Source: Comamonadaceae bacterium PBBC1
GTDB taxonomy: Bacteria; Pseudomonadota; Gammaproteobacteria; Burkholderiales; Burkholderiaceae_C
Reading direction: 5' to 3'
Assembly: GCA_002256145.1 (NCBI GenBank)
Contig: NKIP01000006.1
Location: 124,001 to 188,000, forward strand
Length of the DNA stretch: 64,000 bases
Under the pieces are notes generated by a model. It was given only the letters and a program-made list of their open reading frames with translations. It searched no databases and had not been told where the DNA came from. Below are positions 1 through 13,259 of this stretch, in pieces (position 1 is the stretch's first letter; each line of letters opens with the position of its first letter). Both the position numbers and the translations under genes were made by a program.

Positions 1-2191
<2,191 letters not shown>

Positions 2192-2310
2192 GGGGATGAG
2201 GGGGGACTGTTAAAAACGAGATTTTACCGGGTTGACAGGGGCATTTCGGTCGAAGCCAAAGCAAAAGTGCCCTCTCACCCACTAAACCTCAACAAATCTG
2301 GGTGACGGCT

Positions 2311-2496
2311 TCAAACCAACAACCAAACAAGTGACAAACCAAGGAGCACCATGAACACCCCCATGAACCGAATTTGCCCATCCTCCAACAAGAGAATTTG
2401 CTGGAAGATTTTTCGCCAGTTGCTGGGCGCAAACAAAGGCAAAAGACCTTCCAGGATCAGCATGAAACCCAATGCCAATAAAAGGGTTTGCAACAA
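2311..2496 (-). CDS. DUF2065 small inner-membrane protein
   Basis: A 61-residue protein that is almost entirely hydrophobic, with two predicted membrane segments (about residues 2-20 and 43-60) around the short polar stretch APSNWRKIFQQI. It matches the DUF2065 family (E. coli YjeT), commonly found next to hflKC and hisZ/purA. The function is unknown; the neighbourhood suggests an accessory role near the HflKC complex. The only start that keeps the first membrane segment is TTG at 2494-2496, four bases after the hflC stop, which implies translational coupling. Confidence 0.85.
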   Translation of the reverse strand: MLQTLLLALGFMLILEGLLPLFAPSNWRKIFQQILLLEDGQIRFMGVFMVLLGLSLVWLLV

Positions 2497-2499
2497 AGC

Positions 2500-3399
2500 T
2501 TACTTTCGAGAAGTCGAACCCGCACCTGAGCTGCGCATGCCCTTGAAAAACTCGGAGCTGCTGGGGTCCAGCACCATCACGTCACTTTTGCTGGCGAAGC
2601 TTGCTTTGTAGGCTTCAAGACTGCGGTAGAACTGCGCAAATTGGGGGTCTTTGCCGAAGGATTCTGCATACAAGCGTGCAGCTTGTGCATCGCCCTCGCC
2701 CTTGATTTTTTGCGCATCACGGTAGGCATTGGCAACGGTCACTTCGCGCTGTCGATCGGCGTCGGCACGAATTTTTTCACCTTCAGCACCACCTGTAGAT
2801 CGCAACTCATTGGCCACACGCTTGCGCTCAGCTTCCATGCGACGGTAAACAGATTCGGTGATGGTGTCTACGTAATCGGCGCGTGTGATGCGCACATCAA
2901 TCACGTCCACACCCCACGGCTTGGCCCCTTTGACCACATCCATCACCGCTTTTTTGACGTCGTTCATCAACTCTTCGCGTTTGAGGGACAACAACTCCTT
3001 GACCGTGCGTTTGTTGATTTCCTCTTGAAATGCGTTGCGAACAACCCGGTTGAGTTGACTCGTACCCGCTCTTTCATCCAAACCCACGTTACGGATGTAA
3101 GCCTGAGGATCGGTGATGCGCCAGCGCACATACCAATCGATCACCACGCGTTGTTTTTCCGCGGTCAGCATGGGTTCATTGTCCGGGCTGTCCAAGGTCA
3201 GCAAGCGTTTGTCAATGTAGTTGACATTTTGAAGGGGGGGTGGGAGTTTGAAATGCAAACCCGGTTCCGTGATGACTTCCTTGATTTGCCCCAAAGCGTA
3301 CACAACGCCAAATTGACGCTGGTCAACCACAAACAGTGTCGAGCTGAGCAAGGCAACGCCCACCAGCAAACTCGAAATCCACAAGCCAATGCGATTCAT
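2500..3399 (-). CDS. hflC: HflC, SPFH-domain modulator of the FtsH protease
   Basis: Partner of HflK in the large periplasm-facing complex that surrounds and restrains the membrane protease FtsH. The 299-residue protein has one N-terminal membrane anchor (about residues 5-25), an SPFH/band-7 domain beginning VVDQRQFGVVYALGQI, and a charged coiled-coil stretch rich in E, R and A around residues 185-250. An AAGGAAG Shine-Dalgarno lies just before the ATG. It starts 11 bases after hflK. Length and layout match E. coli HflC (334 residues), slightly shorter. Confidence 0.96.
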   Translation of the reverse strand: MNRIGLWISSLLVGVALLSSTLFVVDQRQFGVVYALGQIKEVITEPGLHFKLPPPLQNVNYIDKRLLTLDSPDNEPMLTAEKQRVVIDWYVRWRITDPQAYIRNVGLDERAGTSQLNRVVRNAFQEEINKRTVKELLSLKREELMNDVKKAVMDVVKGAKPWGVDVIDVRITRADYVDTITESVYRRMEAERKRVANELRSTGGAEGEKIRADADRQREVTVANAYRDAQKIKGEGDAQAARLYAESFGKDPQFAQFYRSLEAYKASFASKSDVMVLDPSSSEFFKGMRSSGAGSTSRK

Positions 3400-3410
3400 T
3401 TTTTTCTTCC

Positions 3411-4739
3411 TTATCGTGGATCGCGATCACGCGAACGCTGCAAGTCTCGTGAACGGGTGTCTACCGGCGATGTGCTCGCGGCATTTGAAACAGGTGCGGC
3501 AGCGGGCTCCAAAACAGCCGGTGCTGTCGAGGAGACCTGTTGCATGATTTTGTCGAGCGGCAAATACAACATGTTGGAGCCCTGCTTGCTGTCCACCAGA
3601 ACTTTGGTCACATTGCTGTAGATCTGCTGCATGGCATCGGTGTACATCCTGTCGCGCATGACCTGTGGTGACTTTTGGTACTCGGGCAAAATTGTTTTGA
3701 ACCGTTGGGCATCACCTTCGGCTTGCGCCACGATACGTTCACGGTAAGCATCGGCTTCCTCTTTCAAACGCGATGCCGCACCCACAGCACGAGGCACCAC
3801 ATCATTGGCATAGGCTTGTGCCTCATTTTTAGCGCGTTCACGCTCCTGACCGGCTTTGAGCACATCATCAAAAGCGGCCTGAACCTGCTCTGGAGGTCTG
3901 ACACCACCTTGTTGCAAGTTGATGCCCACCACTTCGATACCCACTTTGTAGCGGTCCAAAATGGTTTGCATTTTTTCACGCACGCGGGGCGCAATCTGGT
4001 CGCGCTCCTCAGCCAACGCAGAGTCCATCTTCATTTTGCCAACCACTTCGCGCACGGCAGTCTCGGCGGACTGCACAACCGCTTCGGTGGGATTACGGCT
4101 TTCAAACAAATACGCACGCGCATCGTTCAATCGGTACTGAACAGCGAACTTGATTTCGACAATGTTCTCGTCTTCCGTCAACATGGCCGATTCACGCAGG
4201 CCTGTGGCCTTGATGATCGTGTCACGACCGATGTCCACCGAGCGGATTTGGGTCACAAACACCAGCTCGTGGCGTTGCACGGGGTAAGGCATGCGCCAAT
4301 TGAAGCCAGCGCCCACGGTGGAGTGGTACCTACCAAATTGGGTGATCACGGCTTGCTGACCCTCTTGCACAATGAAAAAGCCAGTGGCCAACCAAACCAA
4401 CAAGGCCGCAGCCAGAATCACACCCAAACCGAGATTTTTGAAAAACACGGGAATCCCCGGGCCACCGGAGCCTCCTCCTGAACCACTGGGTCCCTGAGGT
4501 TTTTGCGTCCCCCCCTTGCCACCAAACAACTGTCCTAACTTGCGGTTGAAATCACGCCAAAGCTCATCCAGATCAGGTGGACCGCTTTGCTGCTGCTGAG
4601 ACCCTCTGCCGGGTGGTTGCTGCCAAGCATCAGGCTTGTTACCCGCAGACGGAGGTTGATCCGCAGAGGGTTTGTTGCCTGACTCGGCCGTCGATTTATC
4701 GTCATCCCGACCCCATCGAGGGTCATTCAGATTGAACAT
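3411..4739 (-). CDS. hflK: HflK, SPFH-domain modulator of the FtsH protease
   Basis: Forms the HflKC complex with the adjacent hflC product. Starting at 4739 gives 442 residues beginning MFNLNDPRWGRDDD, the usual HflK start, preceded by an AAAGG element; the open frame extends 19 codons further upstream but that part is not conserved in style. The cytoplasmic N-terminus is low-complexity, rich in Gly, Pro, Gln and Ser, followed by one membrane segment at about residues 102-122, an SPFH domain starting FFIVQEGQQAVITQFGRY, and a helical region rich in Ala, Glu and Arg. It lies between hflX and hflC on the same strand. Confidence 0.95.
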   Translation of the reverse strand: MFNLNDPRWGRDDDKSTAESGNKPSADQPPSAGNKPDAWQQPPGRGSQQQQSGPPDLDELWRDFNRKLGQLFGGKGGTQKPQGPSGSGGGSGGPGIPVFFKNLGLGVILAAALLVWLATGFFIVQEGQQAVITQFGRYHSTVGAGFNWRMPYPVQRHELVFVTQIRSVDIGRDTIIKATGLRESAMLTEDENIVEIKFAVQYRLNDARAYLFESRNPTEAVVQSAETAVREVVGKMKMDSALAEERDQIAPRVREKMQTILDRYKVGIEVVGINLQQGGVRPPEQVQAAFDDVLKAGQERERAKNEAQAYANDVVPRAVGAASRLKEEADAYRERIVAQAEGDAQRFKTILPEYQKSPQVMRDRMYTDAMQQIYSNVTKVLVDSKQGSNMLYLPLDKIMQQVSSTAPAVLEPAAAPVSNAASTSPVDTRSRDLQRSRDRDPR

Positions 4740-4852
4740 GCCTTTGATTTTTGCGGAAAGCAAGGACCAACGCAGGGCTGGCAGGTGGAAATTCATGGTG
4801 ATAGGTCTTTGTCTGAGTGACGAGTTGTTATTGTGCCGAAATCAACGAGGAC

Positions 4853-6073
4853 TCAATGCAGATCGTCTGGATATTCCCGGGTCAAGTCACGGGGATCTGA
4901 GAATTCAAGCTCCACAGGTGGCAATGCATTTTTGACGATTTCCGATAAGGCGCTGCGCAACAAATCAAGACCCTTCCCAGACTGGGCACTCAAAAACACA
5001 CGGGGCACAGCCTGGCCATCCATGTCGTATTGATCTTGGAGTTGAAGGGGGTAACGATCAGCCTCCAATGCGTCCAGCTTGTTGAAGACCAACAATTGCG
5101 GCACAGCATCGGCCCCGATTTCGGTGAGGACTTTTTGCACTTCGGCCATTTGCTCGGGCCAATCGAGGTTGGCGGCATCCACCACATGCAACAGCAAATC
5201 AGCATCGGTGGCTTCTTGCAAGGTGGCCTGAAAGGCCTCTACCAAGCCATGCGGCAAATCGCGGATGAACCCCACCGTGTCAGACAAGGACACCGAGCGC
5301 CCTGCTTCGCCCAAATACAACTGGCGGGTTGTGGTGTCAAGTGTGGCAAAGAGCTGGTCGGCTGCGTAGGCTCGTGCCTTGACCAAGGCATTGAACAAGG
5401 TGGATTTGCCAGCATTGGTGTAACCCACCAATGAAATATTGAACGTGTCGCGGCGGTCACGCTGACGGCGTTGAGTATTGCGCTGGCGCTTGACCTTGAC
5501 CAAACGTTCTTTGATGCGTTTGATCGAGTCGTTGATCATGCGGCGGTCCAACTCAATCTGCGTCTCACCTGGTCCCCCACGCATGCCGATGCCACCGCTT
5601 TGCCGTTCGAGGTGGGACCAGCGCCTGACCAAACGGGTACTCAGATACTGCTGACGTGCCAATTCGACTTGCAACTTGCCTTCATGACTTCGCGCACGCT
5701 GTCCAAAAATTTCAAGGATCAGCAAGGTCCGGTCATTCACGGGCAAACCGATGTGGCGTTCCAGATTGCGCTGCTGCGCCGGGCTCAGGGCTTGGTCAAA
5801 AACAACCTCGACCGCGCCGTGCATCAGGGCCAAGGCCTTGATTTCGTCGGCTTTGCCACTGCCCACAAACAACGCTGGATCAGGGGCTTTGCGCTTGCAG
5901 GTCAAACGGGCAACGGGCTTGAGGCCACCCGATTCGGCCAGCAGGCCCAACTCTTGAAGATCGGCATCAAAATGCGCTCGCCCAAAGTCAACGCCGACCA
6001 GTAAGGTCGGCGCGGGGGCGTTGGAGGATGTTTCAGACAAGATCAGCACCTGCGGTCCTGGCGACAAAACCAA
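4853..6073 (-). CDS. hflX: ribosome-associated GTPase HflX
   Basis: HflX is an Obg-superfamily GTPase that splits stalled or stress-damaged 70S ribosomes. The signature GGPGETQIELDRR is at about residues 166-178, before a basic helical segment, and the G domain follows: G1 GYTNAGKS (217-224), then DTVGFIRDLP and NKLD. No ATG occurs near the N-terminus, so translation must begin at a TTG or GTG; the TTG at 6071-6073 and a second TTG two codons later both lie shortly after an AAAGGG element. It sits 18 bases after hfq, in the common hfq-hflX-hflK-hflC order. Confidence 0.95.
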   Translation of the reverse strand: MVLSPGPQVLILSETSSNAPAPTLLVGVDFGRAHFDADLQELGLLAESGGLKPVARLTCKRKAPDPALFVGSGKADEIKALALMHGAVEVVFDQALSPAQQRNLERHIGLPVNDRTLLILEIFGQRARSHEGKLQVELARQQYLSTRLVRRWSHLERQSGGIGMRGGPGETQIELDRRMINDSIKRIKERLVKVKRQRNTQRRQRDRRDTFNISLVGYTNAGKSTLFNALVKARAYAADQLFATLDTTTRQLYLGEAGRSVSLSDTVGFIRDLPHGLVEAFQATLQEATDADLLLHVVDAANLDWPEQMAEVQKVLTEIGADAVPQLLVFNKLDALEADRYPLQLQDQYDMDGQAVPRVFLSAQSGKGLDLLRSALSEIVKNALPPVELEFSDPRDLTREYPDDLH

Positions 6074-6091
6074 GACCCTTTAAAAACCGCA

Positions 6092-6337
6092 TCAAGCGGT
6101 GATTTCACCGGTTTCAGGTGTGCTGAAAGTCACCGAACGCCCGGGGACAATCGTCGAAATGGCGTGTTTGTAGACCATTTGGGTGACCGTGTTGCGCAAC
6201 AACACCACATATTGGTCGAACGACTCAATCTGACCTTGGAGTTTGATGCCATTGACCAGATAAATCGACACCGGCACATGCTCTCGGCGCAATGCATTCA
6301 GGAAAGGGTCTTGCAAAAGTTGACCTTTGTTGCTCAC
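6092..6337 (-). CDS. hfq: RNA chaperone Hfq
   Basis: Hexameric Sm-like RNA chaperone that pairs small RNAs with mRNAs. The 81-residue protein begins [18 protein letters not shown] after the initiator, has the Sm1 segment [19 protein letters not shown] and the Sm2 motif YKHAIS, and ends in a short acidic tail. A longer upstream reading frame exists, but the GTG at 6335-6337 is chosen because it gives the family's normal length and has a GGAG element six bases upstream. It lies 87 bases after der and just before hflX. Confidence 0.96.
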   Translation of the reverse strand: MSNKGQLLQDPFLNALRREHVPVSIYLVNGIKLQGQIESFDQYVVLLRNTVTQMVYKHAISTIVPGRSVTFSTPETGEITA

Positions 6338-6401
6338 GATATTCTCCGTGTTCAGAAGTTTAGAAGACGTGACCTTACCACAGGCCAAAGCGCCCAACGG
6401 G

Positions 6402-6420
6402 GAGGAAAATTGATTTCCTC
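6402..6420 (-). other. short inverted repeat just after der
   Basis: GAGGAAA and TTTCCTC form a perfect 7-bp stem around a 5-base loop, directly after the der stop codon and before hfq. No clear T run follows on the leftward strand, so it is not a standard intrinsic terminator. It could stabilise the upstream mRNA end or mark a processing point between der and hfq; the role is inferred only. Confidence 0.35.
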
Positions 6421-6424
6421 AAAA

Positions 6425-7765
6425 TCAGGTGGATTCTTTGTCCGCAAAAGGATTTGTCGATGTTTTCATTTCGATGCGCAGCGGTGTACCGGACAAATTG
6501 AAGGCTTTGCGGAATCGGCCCTCCAAAAAGCGCTTGTAGGTATCGGTCACGTGCTCGAGCGAGTTGCCGTGCACCACGATCACAGGTGGGTTCATGCCCC
6601 CTTGGTGGGCATAGCGCAACTTAGGTCGGAACATGCCCCCACGTTGAGGACTTTGAAACTGAACCGCCTCAAGCAACAAACGCGTCAAGATGGGCGTGCT
6701 CATTTTGCACATGGCCGCTTTATGGGCTTGAACAATGGAAGCCCAAACCGGCCCCAGGCCTTGGCGTTTTTTGGCCGAAATGAAATGCATGTTCGCAAAG
6801 CTCAAAAACGGCAAACGCGTCTCGATGGAGCGCTGCACCAACTGGCGTTGGTATTCATCCACAGAATCCCATTTGTTCACAGCCAAAACCATGGCACGAC
6901 CACTTTCCAGCGCGTAACCCGCGATGTGTGCATCCTGGTCAGTCACGCCTTGCTCGGCATCAAGCAACAACAGCACCACATTGGCAGACTCGATGGCTTG
7001 CAAGGTTTTGACCACAGAAAACTTCTCAATGGCCTCAAACACTTTGCCCTTACGGCGCAAACCGGCCGTATCGATCAACTCGAATTTTTGGCCTTGCTTT
7101 TCAAACGGGACAGAGATGGCATCTCGTGTTGTGCCGGGCATATCAAAAGCCACCAAGCGCTCTTCACCGAGCCATGTGTTGATCAAGGTGGATTTGCCCA
7201 CGTTGGGGCGACCCGCCACGGCAAGCTTGATGACCGAGGGATCCTCTTCGGTTTCCTCGGGCTCATCAGGCAGGTTAAGCCGCTCAAATGCAAGCTCCAC
7301 CAATCCGCGCGTACCCTGGCCGTGCGCGGCCGAAATGGCAATCACCTCGCCCAAGCCCAATTCATAAAACTCGGTCAGCTGAATGCCTTCGAGCATGCCC
7401 TCGGCTTTGTTGGCCACCAGCAAAGTGGGTTTGCCAATCTTGCGCAAGTATTTGGCGATGTCATGGTCTTGGGCAGACAAACCGCCTCGCGCATCGACCA
7501 CAAAAATCACCACATCGGCTTCGGCCACCGCTTGCTGCGTTTGTTTGGCCATTTCTTTGTAAATGCCACTACTGGCATCGGGTTCAAACCCGCCGGTGTC
7601 AATGACGATGAATTCTTGCCGACCTTGCTTGCCATTGCCGTAATGTCGGTCACGGGTCAGGCCCGCAAAATCGGCCACGATGGCATCCCGACTCTTGGTG
7701 AGGCGGTTGAACAGCGTGGATTTGCCCACATTGGGGCGGCCCACAAGGGCCAGTACAGGTTTCAC
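6425..7765 (-). CDS. der: ribosome biogenesis GTPase Der (EngA)
   Basis: Essential double GTPase needed for 50S subunit maturation. The 446-residue protein has two G domains, each with GRPNVGKS (residues 9-16 and 185-192), followed by DTGGF and DTAGL switch motifs, NKAEG and NKWD base-recognition motifs, and a C-terminal KH-like domain ([18 protein letters not shown]). The start is GTG at 7763-7765; starting later would remove the first P-loop. It follows bamB by 19 bases, and the bamB-der pairing is widely conserved. Confidence 0.97.
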   Translation of the reverse strand: MKPVLALVGRPNVGKSTLFNRLTKSRDAIVADFAGLTRDRHYGNGKQGRQEFIVIDTGGFEPDASSGIYKEMAKQTQQAVAEADVVIFVVDARGGLSAQDHDIAKYLRKIGKPTLLVANKAEGMLEGIQLTEFYELGLGEVIAISAAHGQGTRGLVELAFERLNLPDEPEETEEDPSVIKLAVAGRPNVGKSTLINTWLGEERLVAFDMPGTTRDAISVPFEKQGQKFELIDTAGLRRKGKVFEAIEKFSVVKTLQAIESANVVLLLLDAEQGVTDQDAHIAGYALESGRAMVLAVNKWDSVDEYQRQLVQRSIETRLPFLSFANMHFISAKKRQGLGPVWASIVQAHKAAMCKMSTPILTRLLLEAVQFQSPQRGGMFRPKLRYAHQGGMNPPVIVVHGNSLEHVTDTYKRFLEGRFRKAFNLSGTPLRIEMKTSTNPFADKEST

Positions 7766-7784
7766 TTAAAAATTTTCCGATCCA

Positions 7785-8918
7785 TCATTCAGGGCGAAAT
7801 CCGAAGACGCCCCCGTTGCGCGTCACCACAACCAAAGTTTGACCCGTCCAAGCGGGCCTGCCCACGATGGCCGAGCCATCGGTAGCCACCCGCGCCAACG
7901 TTTGACCATTTTGTTTGGACAAGAAATGCACCCAACCATCCTGGTCACCCAACACCAAGGCTCGATTCCAAGCCAAAGGCATGCTCAGGCCACGAAAACG
8001 CAAGCTCTCCAGCGTCCAGGCAGGCGTGCCAGTTTGTCGCTGCCAAGCCAACACTTTGCTATCGGATTCAACACCCCACAGCAACTGATCATCGCCATCC
8101 ACACCTTGATGGCCCTGAGCTGAGCGACTCCAAATCGCCCGACCCGTGAGTCCATCCAAACACACCACAGAGGTTTGAAATGAACGTACGCACACTGAAT
8201 TGCCCTGGCGACTGGCTCCAGCCACCACATCCACCAGGCGCTCAACTTCGTTGGTTCCTCGAGTGCTGCCCACCAAAGTTTCCCAACGGGCAACACCGGT
8301 CAATGGATTCAAAGAAGCCAAACGACCACCCCAACCCACCAGCAAACTGTCCCCCAGAGGCATCAGCAAGCCTGCTTGACGCAACAAAAGTGGGTCATTG
8401 GGCCGTTGTTGCGACCAGAGTTTTTGGCCCGTCGCACCATCAAATGCGGTGACCGCTCGGTCGCCAGTGAGTACAAAAACACGGGCTCCCGCCACCACGG
8501 GTGGGGTATACGACAGCGCAGACAACACTTGACGCCAAACGATCTTTCCAGCCTCCACCACCACCAATTCGTTGTTTTGCGTCACCACAGCAAAACGCTG
8601 GCCATCGCCGCCTGCACCCGCCTGGATGGATGACCCCACCGAAACACGCCAAACCTCTCGGCCAGTTTGTGTGTCCATGAGTGCCAGCTGACCCGAAGTT
8701 GAAGCGATCGCGACTTGCTGCCCATGCACAGAGACCATCAACGGTGTGTCGACTGGACCGACTGAGGCAGACCAAACTTTTTGCACCTTGAGTGTCCCAC
8801 TGACCGAGGGCAGAGGCGATGGTTGAGGTTTTTCGGGTGCACTTGAACAGGCCGACAAAATGCCCATCACGGACACAATGAACCACCGGTGCAAGGCAAA
8901 GGTCGGTTTGAAAATCAC
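7785..8918 (-). CDS. bamB: outer membrane assembly lipoprotein BamB
   Basis: Lipoprotein subunit of the BAM complex that inserts beta-barrel proteins into the outer membrane. The 377-residue product has a lipoprotein signal peptide with lipobox LSAC and acylated Cys24. The remainder consists of repeated beta-propeller blades with PQQ-type motifs such as ALMDTQTGREVW, TAFDGATGQKLW and VCLDGLTGRAIW. Its GTG start overlaps the stop codon of the upstream YfgM-like gene (GTGA), implying coupled translation. With bamD at 18.1 kb this is the second BAM subunit in the window. Confidence 0.95.
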   Translation of the reverse strand: MIFKPTFALHRWFIVSVMGILSACSSAPEKPQPSPLPSVSGTLKVQKVWSASVGPVDTPLMVSVHGQQVAIASTSGQLALMDTQTGREVWRVSVGSSIQAGAGGDGQRFAVVTQNNELVVVEAGKIVWRQVLSALSYTPPVVAGARVFVLTGDRAVTAFDGATGQKLWSQQRPNDPLLLRQAGLLMPLGDSLLVGWGGRLASLNPLTGVARWETLVGSTRGTNEVERLVDVVAGASRQGNSVCVRSFQTSVVCLDGLTGRAIWSRSAQGHQGVDGDDQLLWGVESDSKVLAWQRQTGTPAWTLESLRFRGLSMPLAWNRALVLGDQDGWVHFLSKQNGQTLARVATDGSAIVGRPAWTGQTLVVVTRNGGVFGFRPE

Positions 8919-9595
8919 TTGGCGGCTCCTTTGACTGTGGCGGACGAACCCGCTTGTGGGTCAACGCCCAAAGCATTGAGCTTAGCTTCCACCAATCGAC
9001 GGTAATCGGTGCTTTCGACCAACTGCTGCCAGGCCAACTGGTAAGCTGCTGTCGCTTCGCTGTTTTTGTTTTGGGCCTTCAAAACATCGCCCCGCAAATC
9101 TGCAGCCAAACCCTGCATCGCTGGTGTGAAGGGATGTGTCAATTGACTCAAGGCCTCGTCGTTAGAACCTGCATCCAACAACAATGCCGACAAGCGCAGG
9201 CGGGCAATATCGCGGTAAGCCGAATCCGGGGCCGATTCAGCCACCCATGAAAGTGCTGCGCGTGCGGCGTCGGACTTGCCTTGCGTTTGCAAACTTTTGG
9301 CTGCCAACAATGCGGCTTGATGGGCGTAATGGGTTGCACCAAATTTGTCTTTCATGTCGGCAAAACTGCGCTCAACCCTCGCCAAATCTCCCGAAGTGAC
9401 TGCTCGTTCGACCTCGTCAAACATGACGGAAGCCTTGCCCGCTTGGTCACGCTGCCAATACTGGTAACCATTCCAGGCTGCGTAACTGCCCATGACAGCA
9501 ATCAGCACCCAGGAAATCAGGTTGCCGTATCTCTTCCAGAAATGTTTGATCTGGTCGAGTTGTTCTTGTTCTTCAAGGTCGAGTGCTTTGGCCAT
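8915..9595 (-). CDS. YfgM family periplasmic TPR-like protein, SecYEG-associated
   Basis: The 226-residue product starts with a charged cytoplasmic segment (LDLEEQEQLDQIKHFWKRYG), has one membrane anchor at about residues 28-46, and then an alpha-helical tetratricopeptide-like domain in the periplasm. This matches the YfgM family (about 206 residues in E. coli), an ancillary subunit of the SecYEG translocon that works with periplasmic chaperones. The hisS-yfgM-bamB-der order is the same as in E. coli and supports the call. The ATG at 9593-9595 is clear. Confidence 0.9.
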   Translation of the reverse strand: MAKALDLEEQEQLDQIKHFWKRYGNLISWVLIAVMGSYAAWNGYQYWQRDQAGKASVMFDEVERAVTSGDLARVERSFADMKDKFGATHYAHQAALLAAKSLQTQGKSDAARAALSWVAESAPDSAYRDIARLRLSALLLDAGSNDEALSQLTHPFTPAMQGLAADLRGDVLKAQNKNSEATAAYQLAWQQLVESTDYRRLVEAKLNALGVDPQAGSSATVKGAAK

Positions 9596-9619
9596 GGTGG
9601 TTTTACTGCTGTGTTCGCA

Positions 9620-10953
9620 TCAAAGCGTGGATTGTAGGGTGTGGGCCCAAGTGGCCACAGTGCTCAAGGTCTCGCGGCGCTGTGCCCCTTCGCCGTCACG
9701 CAGCGATTTCACCGTGACCTGACCCTGGCTCAATTCTTCAGCCCCAAAAACCAGGGCAAAACGCGCCCCCGAGCCATCGGCCTTTTTGAACTGAGACTTC
9801 ATGCTGCCCATGCCTTCGCCAGTGCCGGCGTGCATTTGGGCCGACACGCCACAGGCACGCAAGGTTTGCAACACCTGCATGGCCACCGGCAAGGCGGCGG
9901 TTTCGGGGATGATGGCGTACACATCGGGCGCCAGATCGGGCAAAGCCTCGCCCTGCTCTTTGATGAGTTCGAGCACACGCTCAACACCCAGAGCCCAACC
10001 CACGGCGGGTGCGGGTTTGCCGCCGACCTGCTCAATCAGGTAGTCATAGCGGCCACCACCACAAATGGTGCCTTGCGAGCCCAGGCTGGTGGTGATGAAC
10101 TCGAACACCGTGAGGTTGTAGTAGTCCATGCCGCGCACCAAACGCGGGTTGATGCTGTAGTTCACGCCATTGGCATCCAAAATCGCTTTGACCGCGTTGA
10201 AGTGGGCCAAAGAGGCCTCACCCAAAAAGTCGAGCAAACGGGGGGCTGACTCAACCACACTTTGCATGGCCGGGTTTTTGGTGTCCAGAATGCGCAGCGG
10301 GTTGCTGTGCAGGCGACGCTTGGCTTCTTCGTCGAGCACATCGCTGTGTTTTTCGAGGTGGGCGATCAGGGCTGCGCGATGGGCTTGGCGCTCAGCCGGT
10401 TGACCCAGGCTGTTGAGTTCCAGGCGAACATCTTTCAGGCCCAACACCTTCCACAGGTCGTTGGCCAGCAAAATCAGCTCAGCATCCACTTCAGCACCAC
10501 CAAAACCCAGCACCTCGGCGCCAATCTGATGGAACTGGCGGTAGCGGCCGCGCTGCGGGCGCTCATGGCGGAACATGGGGCCCATGTAATACAGGCGCTT
10601 GCCACCTTCGTACAGCAGGTTGTGCTCGACCACCGAACGCACCAAACCGGCCGTGCCTTCAGGGCGCAAGGTGAGTTGTTCGCCGTTCAGACGGTCTTCA
10701 AAGGAGTACATCTCCTTTTCAACGATGTCGGTCACTTCACCCAAGCCGCGCACAAACAGCGCTGTGGGCTCGACGATGGGCAGGCGCACATTGCGGTAGG
10801 CATAACGGGCCATCAAAGCACGAACTTGGCCCTCCAGCCACTCCCAACGCGCCGAGTCGGGCGGCAAGATGTCATTCATGCCCTTGACGCCAACCAACTT
10901 CTGGGCTTTGGCCACTTTTTCGACTTTGGGGGTTTTTTCTTTCAACGACTCGC

Positions 10954-10957
<4 letters not shown>
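9620..10957 (-). CDS. hisS: histidine-tRNA ligase
   Basis: Class II aminoacyl-tRNA synthetase that charges tRNA-His. The 445-residue protein carries motif 2 as [16 protein letters not shown], the histidine-specific motif [14 protein letters not shown], motif 3 GGGRYD and a C-terminal anticodon-binding domain. About 20 extra residues rich in Lys and Glu precede the usual start at [12 protein letters not shown]. The ATG overlaps the ispG stop codon by four bases (ATGA). Its truncated paralogue HisZ is encoded further along the same string. Confidence 0.97.
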
Positions 10958-12243
<1,286 letters not shown>

Positions 12244-12245
12244 AT

Positions 12246-13259
12246 TCACTCCTTCACTTCAAATCGGGCCACGGTCACTTGCGTGTGAGGTTTGAGATCA
12301 AAAGGCTGTCCGCGCAATGTGACACTCACACCCTGAGCTCGGCCAACCACCACACTCACGGGCAGAGGACTCTGAACTTGCTGACTTTGCCCGGCTTTGA
12401 CCAAACCACTCCAGACCACCACGGAGGGGCCGCTGCGCAATTCAATCCAGCTGTCAGCCGCCGCCGAAAAAACCCACTCGACCGAAGCCGCTTTGACCGA
12501 CTTGGTGGGTACACTGTCCTTCAATACGGTAGCTGCAGAAGAACTGGCCGAAGACAGTGGGGGTGTAACGGACGTCGATGCTGGCAAAGCAGAAGAGGCC
12601 ACAACTGTGGCAGCGGCAGAAGCATCGGGTGTTTGGCTGATTGGTAAAGGCAGTGCCACAGCCTCCAGCACACCTTGCTGGTCGGACAAAGGCCTGTCTT
12701 TGTCGGGTTGCGGTATACCTTCGGTATCTTTGTTGCCAGAGTTCAATTCATTCTGACTGACTGAAGCCAGCCAATCTTGCACGTCATCGAGCCATAGCCA
12801 TTGACTTGGCTCAGGCAACCACAACAGCGCAGCAATCACAAGCAGCATACCCCATGCCCACACACCAACAGAATGCTTTTGTCGGCTTGGAGATGAGCGC
12901 AGAGTCCCGAAATGCATGACGGGTCCCGGTGATTGACCCACCGTTTTTTGCGGCGCAAAAATCACCGGGGTTGATGGCATCAGCGCCAAAACAGGGCTTG
13001 CATCTGTTTGCAAATGACGACAAACCGCAGCAGCCAAGCCGCGAAAAAAAACAACGCCCTTGGCTGGGTCAATGTTGTCGCACTCCAGAGCCTCCAATTG
13101 CTTGACGGGCACTTTCAGTGTCTGGGAAAGTAAAGACAGGTCAACCCCGGCTTTTTGACGGGCTGCTCTGAGCATTTGCCCCGCTGAGACTGGCTCTTGA
13201 GGTGATGAGGCCAAGGCATCCATGGTGGGGTTGGGCTCAGAGGGAAGATGGGTCGTCAT
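12246..13259 (-). CDS. RodZ-like helix-turn-helix membrane protein
   Basis: From ATG 13257-13259 the protein has 337 residues: an N-terminal Xre/HTH_25-type domain ([20 protein letters not shown]), a membrane segment around residues 140-158 ([16 protein letters not shown]), a Ser/Ala/Thr-rich linker and a C-terminal DUF4115-like beta domain with SWIELR. This is the architecture of RodZ, the MreB-binding cell-shape protein, and the rlmN-rodZ-ispG-hisS order supports it. The first codons overlap rlmN by 23 bases; a later ATG at 13223 would avoid the overlap, and no ribosome site decides between them. Confidence 0.82.
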   Translation of the reverse strand: MTTHLPSEPNPTMDALASSPQEPVSAGQMLRAARQKAGVDLSLLSQTLKVPVKQLEALECDNIDPAKGVVFFRGLAAAVCRHLQTDASPVLALMPSTPVIFAPQKTVGQSPGPVMHFGTLRSSPSRQKHSVGVWAWGMLLVIAALLWLPEPSQWLWLDDVQDWLASVSQNELNSGNKDTEGIPQPDKDRPLSDQQGVLEAVALPLPISQTPDASAAATVVASSALPASTSVTPPLSSASSSAATVLKDSVPTKSVKAASVEWVFSAAADSWIELRSGPSVVVWSGLVKAGQSQQVQSPLPVSVVVGRAQGVSVTLRGQPFDLKPHTQVTVARFEVKE

